NCBI GenBank assembly: GCA_026075535.2
Contig: AP026538.1
Span: 11,904,001 to 11,968,000, forward strand
Reading direction: 5' to 3'
Origin: Tricholoma matsutake
Taxonomy: Eukaryota > Basidiomycota > Agaricomycetes > Agaricales > Tricholomataceae
DNA length: 64,000 nt
Below the pieces are notes generated by a model, which saw nothing but the letters and a program-made list of their open reading frames with translations, was not told the DNA's origin and ran no database searches. This document shows, piece by piece, positions 1 through 13,427 of this stretch (position 1 is its first letter; each line of letters starts with the position of its first letter). The position numbers and the translations under genes are program-made.

Positions 1-2250
<2,250 letters not shown>

Positions 2251-3689
2251 CCAGGACATCCATCCTATTTTATTTCTCAGTTTCTTTTTTTTTTTTTGTA
2301 TGTCTTCTCCCTGCTCTGATCTTGCTTGTTTTGCATACCTGTAGATATCCACACTCACCACAAAATGTACTTGTACCTACCTATCACTACATACACATCC
2401 ATCCTTATATGACACCTAGTGTGCTCAACATTCAATTTATGAGTCCTTGTACCTCGGACTCATACCTCGGACTCGTTCTTTTAACCTAGTGCTGTGCCTG
2501 GCCTGGCTTAAGGCCGTGAGCCAAGCCAAGCCAGGCCATGATGATGGCTTCATGGTAGCTTTGGCCTGGGGTTCTGAAATGCCAAAGCCAAGCCGTTAAG
2601 CCATGGCTTTTTGGTAGGTTGACTGCAATTTATCTGGCTGCAATATCATCATTTCATTGTATTTACATTGAAATTTTTCTGTGGTGGGAAAATAATCTCA
2701 ATATGGTAAAAGCTGAGTGTCGCGTCCTGACAAACCCCACCATGTTCCCTATCACGGACTCGATGGCAAACCCTACTCATGCGCACTGTACATGTTTACT
2801 GAGTTATGTTTGTTAATCGTCGCTCATACGGTCAAGGCCCCGGTGTGACTTGAAGTAAGTTGTTTGGTCGATCATTGCTTAGCTGTGCCTCTGGCACTGT
2901 TGAATGTTTACTAACGAGTTTATTTACAGAACAGCATATTCTATTGCTCTGGCATGGCTCGATGCCATCAATATGACGGCAAAGCGATTCCCCGTGGAAT
3001 CGTGGGTAGATCGACAGAATGGCCGTTAGATGTTGTGAGTCGGACTTGTGATGCGTTTTTGAGCACGTATTATTTGGGGTAGCAGGTGAGTATCTTGTTT
3101 GAACCATAGTGGGTGGTGAAGGATGTGCCACTCGTCTATTAATGATGTTTTTTATGAGTGGGCAACAGGTTTTATTGTCCCATAGGTCTGACCACCTTGG
3201 ACTTGACACATTCATGTCGAGTTCACCACCACATCTAGTTCACCACCACATCAAGTTCACACACCACATTGCCACCACGCCGAGCACAGGTATATGTTAG
3301 CATAGGACAACCGCTACAACTGGGTTGACTTGATGCACACATGGCTGTGCTCCATTTTTTCAGTAGTCATGTATTTCACTGTGTGTCCACATGAGTTTAT
3401 GACATGTGTTGTTTTGTACTCCCTGATGGCTGTGCATACAAGTTTTGTGAGTTCGTCATCCCTCTCGTTCACTCGCAATGCAAGGCGCTATGTTTTTTCA
3501 GTATTTACTCTGCATTCACACGAGTTTAAGATTAGTTTTTTTGGACTCCCTGGGTAAACCTTCTGGGGTCTCCTGGTGTTGCTCCCCTTGCTCCTGACCA
3601 CGATCGATACCCTCACATCCCGTTTTGATGGGGAGGAGGGGGGTTGCCAGGGGTGTTGTTGGGTGTGGGTTTGGCTTGCGTCAGTCTGT

Positions 3690-3835
3690 CGTTACTCATG
3701 TAGATTAGAACCTAGAAACAAAACAAATGAATTAGTTAGTTTACAAAAGTAAAAAATGAATGAAAAAAAAAAACTTACTATGGGCCCAAACGACGATTGC
3801 GTCGTTTGGGCATCGTTTGGCATCAAAACCAGTCA
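3690..3835 (-). repeat. Dispersed palindromic exon/intron-like unit, copy 1
   Basis: This holds a near-palindrome, GGGCCCAAACGAC ... GTCGTTTGGGC, at about 3782-3811. Read on the minus strand it is followed by AGTAAG, a pyrimidine-rich stretch of about 60 bp and TTTCTAG, like a short intron. The same arrangement recurs at 39110-39245, 46865-46985 and, more weakly, 39600-39720. Function unknown. Confidence 0.5.
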
Positions 3836-3939
3836 TTTCCGGTCTTGGGGGCTCGTCTAGAGATGGGGATGAGTGGGAGTGGTGGGAGTTGCTGGGTTGA
3901 GGTGGTTGAGGTGGGGGGGATGGAGGTGGCGTGCTTGTC

Positions 3940-4438
3940 ATCATTGGTGGTGGTGGTGGGAGTGATGAGCTGGCAGGTGTGATAACGTGGCTATGTGCTT
4001 TGTCATCAGACCCACGGGAATGGTATGTAGTGTAGTATGATCACTTACCTGTAATGACTGTTTAGCCTAATGGTACTGTTGTTGGTTTAGGCTTACAAAA
4101 TTTTCTGGAATGTCAAGGGTTTAATTCTGGTGTGCGCATTGACTTTTTCATACTATATTACTAAGCAAGGCTGCTTTCATTCCTATTGGAATCCTATGTT
4201 GTCTGATGTCTTAGCATAACTTCAGAATAGTACTATGTGATTCCTATGACCAGAAATTGCTAGGAAATTCTGATAGTCCAATCGGACTCACATCGGACTG
4301 GACTAGGACTAAACCTGCTATTTAATGTCAATTTGGCTGGTGAAAATGACATTGGAATATGGTCAGATTCCAATTGGAGTCTGATTGGAATCATTGGAAT
4401 CATTGGATTCCTATAGGAATATGGGGGGGAGTGTAAAG
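3940..4438 (+). repeat. Partial copy of the CTTTACACTCCCCC-TIR family
   Basis: The right end (GGGGGAGTGTAAAG, ending 4438) matches the terminus of the element at 36904-37885. Inside, the stretch with TGATGAGCTGGCAG and CTATGTGCTTTGTCAT (about 3960-4006), then a tRNA-like segment, then a cluster of GGAATC/GATTCC repeats (4155-4425), are collinear with the reverse complement of that element. No left TIR was found, so this copy is truncated or rearranged inside the hAT-like element. Confidence 0.5.
4050..4135 (+). repeat. tRNA-derived SINE-like segment
   Basis: An A-box-like TAGCCTAATGG (about 4064) and a B-box-like GGTTTAATTC (about 4109) lie at roughly tRNA spacing. There is no matching acceptor stem, so it is not a working tRNA gene. 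A related segment sits on the minus strand at about 37160-37250 inside the related TIR element. Confidence 0.5.
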
Positions 4439-4828
4439 ACCTCCTCCCTGGCTTCATAGCTACCCCCCTATGTGAATGTAAGGGGGTTATATGTCACCGG
4501 TCAAAGGTTCACACAGTTGTAATAAGCTATTTATTGTATTAGAAGAACTATATACTGCTCAAATTAGCTTCCTGTATGCCCAACAGACCTGTAGGCAAAA
4601 TTTGAACATTTTACATACAAAAGCCAGGCCAAGCCAGAGCCAGGCCCTGGTTGATGGCTTTGGCCTGGCCTGTGTGTTGAGAAAGCCAAAGCCGCCTCAA
4701 GTCAAGCCAAAGCCATGGCTTTCAGGCCAAGCCAGGCCAGAACAGCACTATTTTAACCTGACCATCCAGTGAAAAGTTAAGAGAGGTGGCTGCTTGGCAG
4801 GAATTGAAGTTTTAATTCTGCCTAGAGA

Positions 4829-6351
4829 CAGATTCCTCTGCTGCTTGCTCAGCATGAAGTATTAGCAGAAAACTGAGATCTGGGGAGGGAAGGGCCAAAT
4901 AAATCGAACGTTTAGCAAAACAATTCTACAAAGCCTATGTCATGTGACGGTGTCAGGGACTCAGATAGAAGAGGATGAGGGCATCTGCTCACTAATAAGA
5001 TTCAACTGGATATGATAGCAAAGCTATATTGAGAAGCCAGATGAATCCTGTAAAGTGAACTTCTAGATGAGACGGGCCTGAAGAGGATTGTCTGACCCTT
5101 ACTATGCGAGTAAACAAGCAGGTGTCAGCACCTGAATCCCACACATCAGGTGGGGGGGAGGGGGTCCAGAGGACCCACTAAAAAAAAATTTGACATTGAA
5201 GTTTTGAAAGGTCTGGTCATGTCTAGGGTGCTCTAGAGCAGCTCCAAAACATGTTCTGTCTCTTGGTTTCCCCAGCAGATACAGCCTCCAGCCCACACTC
5301 AGTGTTGTTCCTGACCTTCCCTAGTATATTATAATAATGCATTGGCATCATTGTACTGGAAATAGCACCAAACCTTGTCAATTCTTTCAAAGTATTTAAA
5401 TTGTTGGAACTTGGGTTTGCAAGTTGCATGATGCTGCCCCCTGTTATTTGTTTTCTACATTTAGTTTTCTTAGGTTTCTCATTATGGTTTGCAGTTGTGG
5501 TAGCCTGACACACAATCTGTTTGCCTTGTGAGCTCACCAAGGCCAAACAAAAATATCTGATTGGGGTTATCTCACCTTCGCGAGATTACCAAATAAGTAA
5601 TAGGTGCACTGGTGTACTACTAGTAAATCAAGTGTAAATACCCAGCTGATAAGAGAGGAAGAATGGGAAAATTACAGAAGTGCCTTCAGTGCACAAGGTA
5701 GCAGACTGAAGGTGTATAGGAGGTGTGATTACTGAGGGAGTTGATCACACAGGTCGCGAAACACCTTGTCCACTCATTGACTCAAGTTTGACATATGTGT
5801 GACAGGCTGGTTGATGATTTTGATTTGGGGAGTTACCCAAAATAGGCCAACATGTGATGGGAAACTACCATATATAGAAGGATGGGGAGGGGGGGGGTCC
5901 CAGATGGCTGCTTAGAAGAAATTATGAGTGGATGTCTGAAATTTGCGGCCTGTCACCCCCTTGCGGGTAAAAGTTAGTTAGACAGGCAGAGCCCTTTGAA
6001 TAATGATACTGAGAAAGTAAGCAAGTGATAGCAATCTGAGCGTGAAGCGCTTACCTGTGTTGCTTGCAAGTGATGGGAATCAGGGTGAAGCAACACAGGA
6101 TCCCTAATTGCATTCTATCTGTCTTATACCTGGCATCTGCTAGCCCCTAGCGCCAAGGCATGGACCATGTGAACAGGGGGAGGATTTGAGCGACGCTCGG
6201 CACAAATAGCAGACCTAGTTGCGTGATCATGAGGTGGCACAGAGGCCTACAAAAATGCTCCTTACCCGTGGAACCCACTTTTATGATGACCTCTGCTGCT
6301 TGCTCAGTGTGAAGTATTAGCAGAAAACTGAGATCCACCTAGACGGACCCC
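4829..6351 (+). repeat. Recombinase-side terminal repeat blocks (Y tail, X, Y)
   Basis: Y tail 4829-4883 ends with GCAGAAAACTGAGATC; block X is 4910-5113; block Y is 5963-6351 and ends CCCCAAAATAAG. X and Y are adjacent in the other terminal copy but separated here by a later insertion (5114-5962). Blocks are direct copies of 10566-11154 with scattered substitutions, mostly transitions. Confidence 0.5.
5114..5962. mobile_element. 849-bp insertion in the Ngaro repeat, probable DNA transposon
   Basis: The insertion is defined by comparison with the uninterrupted copy at about 10782. It is flanked by GCGAGTAA (5106-5113) and GCGGGTAA (5963-5970), a likely 8-10 bp target duplication. The ends show weak inverted similarity (AAGCAGGTGTCAG against AAGGGGGTGACAG). 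A 107-codon minus-strand frame (5223-5546) resembles nothing I know. hAT or Mutator-like are both possible. Confidence 0.5.
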
Positions 6352-6464
6352 AAAATAAGATATGTGAGGGAGTGAGAGCGCTAAAAATGCTGAAGATGTT
6401 GTGTGTGGGGGTGGTGGAGGTGTGAAAGAGATGGAAAGTGAGGAGCATAGAGCAATGTGACTAG

Positions 6465-7461
6465 TTACAAAGTTGAAGAGCTGCCAGATGCAATTCCACC
6501 CTGATCGCAGGATTCTTCTGGATATAGATCTCCCAGGCTTCAGATGACCATTGCCCCATGGCTTGAATGATTGACTCAGGAATTCCTAGAGAAGCGAGAA
6601 AGGTGGCATAACCTGTCCATTGGGAATGTCCACCAAAGCGTCAGTCAAGGACTGCGAAGAGCTTTAGTTCAAACCATGAGCGAGTAGGGTGAGATCTGTT
6701 TTTGCGAATGAATAATGCTGCCTTGGCGCCATGGAGATGGTCTCATAGCTGAATGAAGTCCCACAGCAGTGATACAGGATCCGCCACATCCTGGCTTGTC
6801 AAGATGATGTTGGAACCCTGATAGAACGGGTCCCCCTTGTGATATGGCAGTCGGTACTGTGCATGTCTGCTCTCAAAGGTAAATGATGCTCTTTTGATGA
6901 CCTTTCTAAGCTTTGATCATTTTTCTGAACCAATTCGCCCATCTGGCACCCATAAAAAGCACAGCTGAGTAGAGTTACGAACAAGAAGTCATCATAACTT
7001 CCTGTACATTGAGCCACATTCATGAAAGACTGTAAATGAGCCAGGCGAAGGGGAAGTTTCCTCATGACAGGATCTCCCCGTGCTCTCTTTGAACCTCGAA
7101 TGGTGGAGCTCACAAGTGGATACATGTGATTGGGGTATAAGTCCTTAAGAAAGTGCCAGACACCTGTGAGATATTTTGGTGCAGAAGTGATGAATTGAGA
7201 TGAATAAGCAATGTAGTGAGCTAGTGTGGTGGGTTTAGGGTCAAGAGCAAGTGAATGGAGGATGCAGAAGTTAATATAATCTTGAGCACCTGTGGCATAA
7301 TCTTTGGATGTTGAGCACTCAATAGACTTTACCTGTAGATTCAGAGCACGGGCATCCAGGTCAGCCAACTCCAAGGGGGGGCGAGGTACACATGGAGTGG
7401 CCTTCTTCCCCCCCAGTGCATTCAAAAGTACTCTCTCCATTGTGCCAGCAGTAGCTCCCAT
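6465..7461 (-). pseudogene. Ngaro tyrosine recombinase, dead
   Basis: This integrates the element's circular DNA by a tyrosine-transesterification reaction. The N-terminal SAM-like region contains DYATGAQDYINF and KYLTGVWHFLKDLYPN. The catalytic core follows with LLSCAFYGCQMGEL, where the usual arginine of the RxGEL-type box is glutamine. After a break in the frame near 6799 it continues with FGGHSQWTGYATFLASLG and GQWSSEAWEIYIQ. The second catalytic arginine is tryptophan (CGG to TGG), while the candidate nucleophile tyrosine remains. The 5' end overlaps the RNase H frame by about 40 bp in another frame, as expected for Ngaro. Two lost catalytic arginines make it inactive. Confidence 0.5.
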
Positions 7462-9418
7462 GGAGGAGTAAAGCTCTCGATGCAGTCAGCAGGGAATTTG
7501 CTCTGATACTCATCTATGAGAAGATGAGATAACATATTGGCACGTACATTCTTCTTGCCCTCAATAAACCACACATGAAGATCCATCCTGGTGCAAAGAA
7601 TGATGTCGCTGATGGCCAACAGAGGGGCGTTGTGCAGTGACTTGGCTGTGTAAAGAGAGTTCAAAACAGCCACAGAGTCCAGACTGTCTGTCCAGATGAG
7701 GAGGTGACGCACTAGAGAGCCAGCATGATGAACAGCTGAAGCAATGGCTAGAAGCTCCAGGAAGAAGATGTTCATCTTGGCCCCTACAGGAGGAGGCCTG
7801 ATGGGGTAGAGGAATCCCTTGTTAGAGTAGACAAATGCTAGGGCATTGTGGAGACTAGCATCTGGAATGATTTCCTTAACCACATCAAGTCAACGATGAT
7901 GGCTGCATTGATGGGAATTCCACTGTGTGACCAAGATTTTCCACTAATCTTGTGATACATTTCTGAAAAGGCCGGTCATCCCCATGGAAGCACGTTTAAC
8001 ATCCAGTTCAAGTGTCCAGCTAAGTGTTGCCATGCCCACAGGGGTGGAGTTTGGCCTGCAGTGGCAAGAAAGATATCAATTTTTGTGATAATGTCGGATA
8101 TGGTGGAGGGTGACAAAGATATACTGCCTGCATTGATATCCACCCAAAAACTGATTATCTTCAATGTCTCACCATGCTCCTGTTTCCAGTCTTTGAAAGG
8201 GCAGGAAATTGATTCCCAGAGGAGCAAAAATTGCACTTGCTGGTGTGGGCGGAGTTTTCCCTGATACCAGACAAGGTTATCAGCATAATCCCAGCTGAAA
8301 AAATAATCCTTGTACACATGCAGACCAGTGATCCTCAGCTTGCGAACACTGAGCCAGCAAAGCAATCTGGAAACAGCACACCAGCATCGAGGAGAAGCAT
8401 GGTTGCTGAAAATGAGGCGTCGAATGATGAACAATTTTCCCTCAATCCTCACAACTTGGTGAAGTTGGAAAATGGGATGGGCTGGCAGGTTGAGGAAAGC
8501 AGAGGCAACATCTGATTTGAAGGTCACTAGCCAGGGGCCTGGATTGGTTGAACGAGTGTTGTGCAGATTTTGACCAAAAGTTCGCATGTCATCATACTTG
8601 ACCTTAGCTTCTGACATAGGAATGCCATTGTTGATTCCTGAGCGAGAGTGATCTGTAACGATGCGAGGTTTTTCATTCTGCCAAACCACGAACATCAGGG
8701 AGATTTTCATTCCTGGTAGCAGGTCCATACTTTCCAGAGAATCAGACCAACATCCCGCCACAATCTCACGGTCTCAAAAAGCCTGGATCGCCTCTTTGTC
8801 TTTGGGGTTGGATTCATAATCTGGGACAACCTCCTCTAATTCAGCCTTCCAGTCGCCTTCATCAAAAGGCCAAAAGCCTTCATGAAGCCCTTTCATTACA
8901 GACTGAACGAATGGTCAGTTTGGGTGCTCAACTAGTAAGAGCTCAAATTTTTTGACATCAAAAGGTGTGTCGACTTTGATTGCGTTGCCTAGTGAGCGGA
9001 TAGACTCTTGAATTACATGATCATTCAAGAGGTGTTGAGGCAGAGATGGCAAGGGGGGAGCATTTTCAGTGTAGAGCATGGATGGTGAAATATAATCTAT
9101 TGAGCTATCCAACCAGACAAACCCCTGGCGAAAGCAAGAGGAGTCTAGCACAACTGGGGCTTTACGTTTTAAAGATGGAGTACTCAATAAAAGCGGCCCC
9201 TTTTCCACAAACCTCATCATGTCCTCCTGCAAGCCCAATAACTCACAATCCACTGCAGGATTGGAGGACAGTGAAGCACTGCTTGTTGTCCTTTGCTCAA
9301 TGCCCTTCACCACAGATGCAGCAGATCCCATGCTTGCGATGATTGGGGCATATCTCGTTTTTACACGTGCCAAAGCTCCAGTTTTGGCAATGCACATCCA
9401 CATGTTTTGAGTTGCCAC
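7422..9418 (-). pseudogene. Ngaro reverse transcriptase-RNase H polyprotein, dead
   Basis: The minus-strand frame opens at or above 9418. After two in-frame TGA codons at arginine positions (about 8914 and 8775) it gives an RT with TDHSRSGINNGIPMSEAKVK, LVTFKSDVASAFLNLPAHP and LAGHLNWMLNVLPWG. The catalytic Y-x-D-D box reads VYKDYFFSWDYADN, so one of the paired aspartates is lost. A frameshift lies between about 7976 and 7883. The RNase H-like part follows (FFLELLAIASAVHHAGS, LLIWTDSLDSVAVLNSL, FIEGKKNVRANMLSHLL). It copies element RNA into DNA in intact relatives; here both the frame and the active site are broken. Confidence 0.5.
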
Positions 9419-10525
9419 CAGGCACAGATGCCTGAGCAGGGTTGGCTCTCTTGTTTGCTTGTGGAGGATTTGGCAAAGCAGGAGAGATCATTTGTGCAAG
9501 GAGCAGCAAATTAAGTTGGGCCCAATTGTTGAGGTGGAAAGGCTTCTTAGAGTATTTGTCATGAACTTGCACATCAAAAGATATGGCCACAAGAGGGTTG
9601 GCCAGCGCAGCTCGGAATAGATCCATGATGATTGACCAATAGTCCCTGAGCTCATCCTCCCAGTGAGGGAAGAAGAAAGCCATGCCAGCACACCATGCGC
9701 TGAATACCCATATCCAGTCAGCTTCAGTTCGAAGAGGTCACTTAGAGAAAGCTTGGTCCTTCTTAACCAGCACGTAACCGGCTCCAAAATCCTTCAGATC
9801 ATTGTGGTGATCATACCCCTTGTCCATTGAGGCAAAGAGTTTTTCAAAGTCGACAAAGTGATCAAGAATAATCTTGCACCAAACAGTTCGAGGTAGGGGG
9901 TCACCAACTGGAGCAAACTGAGCCTTGTTAACGAGGATATCTTGAGAATTCTGTGGACTGTAGACCAAGAGGAGGTCCTGAGTCTTCTCAAGATGGGGAT
10001 CAGTCGATGACAAATCAGACAGTTTAGATAGATGTGGGGCCTTTGCGAGCACGGATGCAGGGATGGCATCATTGATGTTAGACAGTCCAAACAGGTTTGC
10101 CAGCTCATTGGAAAGTGATGCTTCAGAGTTCATGACCATCTGGAGGTGATTGACTTTAGCACAAAGCAAAGCCCAAGTGATCGATGTGGCGGTGTCAACT
10201 GGATTTGCAATGTTCGGATCGGACTGTCCAGCAGGTGGCCTGGTCCCACAGATCCTTGGTCCCTTTGTCGTTGCATATACTGTTAAATGCAGTCCTTGGC
10301 CTCGTCAGGAGTTGCTCCAGCATCTTTGAGGCACACAAGGAAGACTGGGCCAGAGATCGACCTGGAGATGGCATCGTCCACGATCCTTTGACATGCTTCT
10401 GCATGTGCACAAATTGCGTCTTTGGTCTGGGCCAGAGGGCTTGCACCACGTGAGGATGGAGCATTGGACATGGAGAGAGAAAGGAGTGATGCCAAGGCGA
10501 GTTTCCTAGAGGAGAAGATAGACAA
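9243..10525 (-). pseudogene. Ngaro gag-like structural protein, dead
   Basis: This is a putative nucleic-acid-binding structural protein. The N-terminal part contains DAICAHAEACQRIVDDAIS and CLKDAGATPDEAKDCI. After a frameshift near 10170 come KDFGAGYVLVKKDQAFSK, an in-frame TGA at an arginine position (about 9737) and FFPHWEDELRDYW. The C-terminal Cys/His cluster reads CQNWSFGTC, CPNHRKHGICCICGEGH, like the C-rich tail of basidiomycete Ngaro gag proteins. Another TGA from CGA follows that cluster. The 3' end overlaps the start of the RT frame. Assignment rests on position and cluster spacing and is moderately firm. Confidence 0.5.
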
Positions 10526-10565
10526 GAGCGATAGGAGAGGGAACGACTGAGGTGTGATGCCAAGA

Positions 10566-11154
10566 AAATTGAATGTTTAGTGAAACGATTTGATGAAGCC
10601 TATGTCATGCGACGGTGCCAGGGACTCAGATAGAAGAGGATGAGGGCATCCGCTCACTAATAAGATTCAACTGGATATGATAGCAAAGCTATATTGAGAA
10701 GCCAGATGAATCCTGTAAAGTGAACTTCTAGATGAGACGGGCTTGAAGAGGATTGTCTGACCCTTACTATGCAAGTAAAAGTTATTTATTTAGACAGGCA
10801 GAGCCCTTTGAATAATGATACTGAGAAAGTAAGTGAGTGATAGCAATCTGAGCGCAAAGCGCTTACCTGTGTTGCTTGCGAGTGATGGGAATCAGGGTGA
10901 AGCAAAACAGGATCCCCAAATTGCATTCTATCTGTCTTATACCTAGCACCAAGGCATGGACCATGTGAAAAGGGGGAGGATATGAGTGATGCTTGGCACG
11001 AATAGCAGAGCTAGTCGCATGATCATGAGGTGGCACAGAGGCCTACAAAAATGCTCCTTACCTTTGGAACCCACTTTTATGACGACCTCTGCTGCTTGCT
11101 CAGTGTGAAGTATTAGCAGAAAACTGAGATCCACCTAGACGGACCCCAAAATAA
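10566..11154 (+). repeat. Gag-side terminal repeat blocks (X, Y) of the Ngaro element
   Basis: Block X (10566-10781) and block Y (10782-11154) are contiguous here and match 4910-5113 and 5963-6351. Both Y copies end at CCCCAAAATAAG, which marks the block boundary sharply; the sequences then diverge completely. Confidence 0.5.
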
Positions 11155-11155
11155 G

Positions 11156-11406
11156 TATAAAGTATTTGAAACCCAGCAGGTTTTACTGACACACACAAAA
11201 AACGTAATTGTCACACTCAGTCACAAGCCAACTTCTTTGCTTGCCCTTGTAAACTATTGAAAGTTAATCCTAGTTTGAAGTCAGCCCTATAAAGTATTTG
11301 AAACCCAGCAGGTTTTACTGACACACACAAAAAACGTAATTGTCACACTCAGTCACAAGCCAACTTCTTTGCTTGCCCTTGTAAACTATTGAAAGTTAAT
11401 CCTAGT
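11156..11406 (+). repeat. Tandem duplication, 132-bp period, two copies
   Basis: The segment starting TATAAAGTATTTGAAACCCA occurs at 11156 and again at 11288. About 119 bp is essentially identical, separated by 13 bp of unrelated sequence. It abuts both the Ngaro end and a Copia LTR. Its near-identity makes it young. Confidence 0.5.
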
Positions 11407-11718
11407 GTAAACAGGAGTAGAACTACAAGTACAGTAAGTAATGATCCATAACCAAGTAATAACATCAATATGCATATCAGTCTCGATGTAAGTGACTGAG
11501 GTGCTAATGACACTATCTACTGTATATATATATGTGTTGTGTATGATAAAGAGGAAGGGTATAAAGGTATCTATGGAATGCACACCTCAAAGGGATGTGC
11601 TAAATATAGTTGATGCATCAAAGGCATGCCAGCAAATATGATCAACGCACCAAAGGCATGCTGGAAACCATATTTGGTAATACAGTGTTCGTGTGTGTTC
11701 ACGGTGTGATTCTCAACA
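11406..11718 (-). mobile_element. Copia-type LTR, solo and diverged
   Basis: Read on the minus strand it begins TGTTGAGAATCACACCGTGA and ends with TACTGTACTTGTAGTTC. It shares these blocks and the AGTGACTGAGGTG segment with the LTR at 16680-16950, which sits next to a Copia RNase H. No clear 5-bp target duplication is visible. No coding part is attached. Confidence 0.5.
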
Positions 11719-12182
11719 TAAACAACAACTATCACAGCTAGGGAATAACATGGGTATGGTATTAGTGTCGTTTGAGGTCTGTATTTCCTTCACTTTTCAG
11801 GATCAAACTAGTAGTAATGACAGATGCCGACATGAGACAATCCACATGAACAATTTCAGATGCAACGTGGCATAAACAATGACTGGGTCATTTGGGCCTG
11901 CAGTAAGATTTTTCTTCTTATGAATAATTAACTAATCTCTTTTCTTTACTTTTTAAGTTCTAAACTACCACTCGGGAGTGAAGGATGGGGAAGAAAGAGG
12001 AAGTACAGCAGAACGAGCAGTTTGGGAGATGAAACACAGCCAGAGAGACTGTGTCGCACCATAGACATGGCCGCACAAGGTCCAAATTGATGAAGGCATA
12101 CAGATCAAATGAACAACCAATGTACCAGCGACTCAAGTACCCAAACAACAATGACCGCTATCATTGACATGGATACACTGTG
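11719..12182. other. Unannotated spacer
   Basis: AT-rich sequence with no reading frame that I recognise and no clear repeat. A short GTCATTTGGGCCTGCAG stretch at about 11887 recalls the palindromic unit seen elsewhere but is too short to assign. Confidence 0.5.
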
Positions 12183-13427
12183 TGATTGTCAAAGGGTATG
12201 TAAGGGTAGGGGTCAGGGTACAAAAATCTTACCCTCCACATACCCTTACCCTTGTGGAGGGTATCCCCCAGGGGTATGGCCAAGGGTATGACTCTATGAG
12301 GTTAAAGATAAGATATCATTTTTTTGCCCTCCACATACTTTTACTCTTGGAATACATGGCTGTTAGGAAATCATTCCCAAGTGTACCTATATTATTTTTC
12401 CTTTTTTTGCTATTTTATTTACTGGTAAATACTAAGACATGTTGACTTGTACACAGATGCACATTCTAATCATGAGTAATGTGATTCTGATGTGCTTGCT
12501 ATTTCTGGAATCTGGGTTGAACATGTTCTTGTGCATGCATCTTTCACAATTGTTTTCCTCTCAAATGATATACAATAGCTGTAATATGGTATATATACAG
12601 AGTATACAGTAATCACCTGGTCCTTTGTACACCACCTATCCTTTGTACACTTCTGTAGGACCTCCTTCATGGACCTCCTGACATTCCCTGGTGACTATGA
12701 CACTTCCATATGTTAGATAGACCTTTTTGGAAGATATGTGGACCATAACAATGTCTGTCCTCGAAGTTTTCATAGAATGGTGATTGGTCTCAGAAGGGGT
12801 GGGAAACCTGATATCCAAATTTGGCCCATCCTGGTCCTTTGTACACCAGTAATTCAACCATAGCTCACTCAGATTTGCACCAATCAAACAGGGGTTTGGA
12901 ATATACATAGCATGTACAAGTACATTGTGATAAATCTGCCCACTCAAAATTGTAATAAATGATTGTGGTCAAGAATGGCAGATGAGATTTGGTTTTGGTG
13001 TCCAAAGGACCAGGTGATTACTGTATACCTGAGAGGCACCCCAGTTGTGTTCTGTTAGGATTCTCACCATTGTTTGGTGTGTGAACAGCCTTAGTCAATG
13101 TGACCATTCTCTTTTCTGCTCTCATCACCATATCAACTCTGTTCCCATGCACTCAATCTTCTCGTAGTAGACCTCACACAATCTGTCCACATTGGACAAA
13201 GTCTGTGTTGCCCTAACAATTGCAGATACAAATAGATCAAGCAGTATTACTACATGTTGTTGTCTACAAGAGTACTCTTCCTAGCAATATCTGATGTCTG
13301 TGTACTGTAAACACTCCTACTAACCATACCCTTGCACAATACCCCTGGGGGTATTCAAACCCTTCATACCCTGGGGTAAGGGTAGCAAACAAATACCCCA
13401 GGGTTACCCCTGACAATCTTATCATAC
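12183..13427. mobile_element. Putative TIR element with GGGTA subterminal repeats
   Basis: The left end GATTGTCAAAGGGTA (12183) and right end TACCCCTGACAATC (ending about 13421) are inverted and imperfect. About 110 bp at each end is full of GGGTA/TACCC motifs in both orientations. I could not find a convincing target duplication, so the limits are approximate. It contains a later 421-bp insertion (12605-13025). No transposase frame. Confidence 0.5.
12605..13025. mobile_element. Tc1/mariner-like MITE, 421 bp
   Basis: Inverted ends of about 23 bp begin TACAGTAATCACCTGGTCC and are flanked by TA at 12603-12604 and 13026-13027. A TA target site with a CAGT-type terminus is typical of the Tc1/mariner/pogo group. 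The motif TCCTTTGTACAC is repeated inside near the left end and again at about 12834. Too short to encode a transposase. Confidence 0.5.

Larger units (their letters stand above)
2487..4750. mobile_element. hAT-like non-autonomous DNA transposon, 2264 bp
   Basis: The ends are inverted: TAGTGCTG at 2487 and CAGCACTA ending at 4750. They are flanked by an identical 8-bp duplication, TTTTAACC, at 2479-2486 and 4751-4758. An 8-bp target duplication and a TAGNG start are hAT hallmarks. About 130 bp at each end is filled with GGCTTGGCC/GGCCAAGCC-type repeats in both orientations, the usual place for transposase binding. No transposase reading frame was found inside, so it would need a helper in trans. 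The interior contains at least two other repeats (3690-3835 and about 3940-4438). Confidence 0.5.
4829..11154 (-). mobile_element. Decayed Ngaro-type (DIRS-like) tyrosine-recombinase retrotransposon
   Basis: On the minus strand the order is gag (with a Cys/His motif), reverse transcriptase plus RNase H, then a tyrosine recombinase in a separate overlapping frame. That order and a recombinase instead of an integrase are typical of Ngaro elements, which are known from mushrooms. The ends carry direct, not inverted, repeats. Two blocks (X and Y) lie as X-Y at 10566-11154, as X-Y at 4910-6351 (split by an 849-bp insertion), and as a Y tail at 4829-4883. This is close to the split direct repeats of the group, with one block more than the simplest A1 ... 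B1A2B2 arrangement. All three genes are broken. Confidence 0.5.

Noticed and set aside
11401..11723. Five-base target duplication around the solo Copia LTR
   Set aside because: CCTAG on the left is not matched by the bases after 11718.
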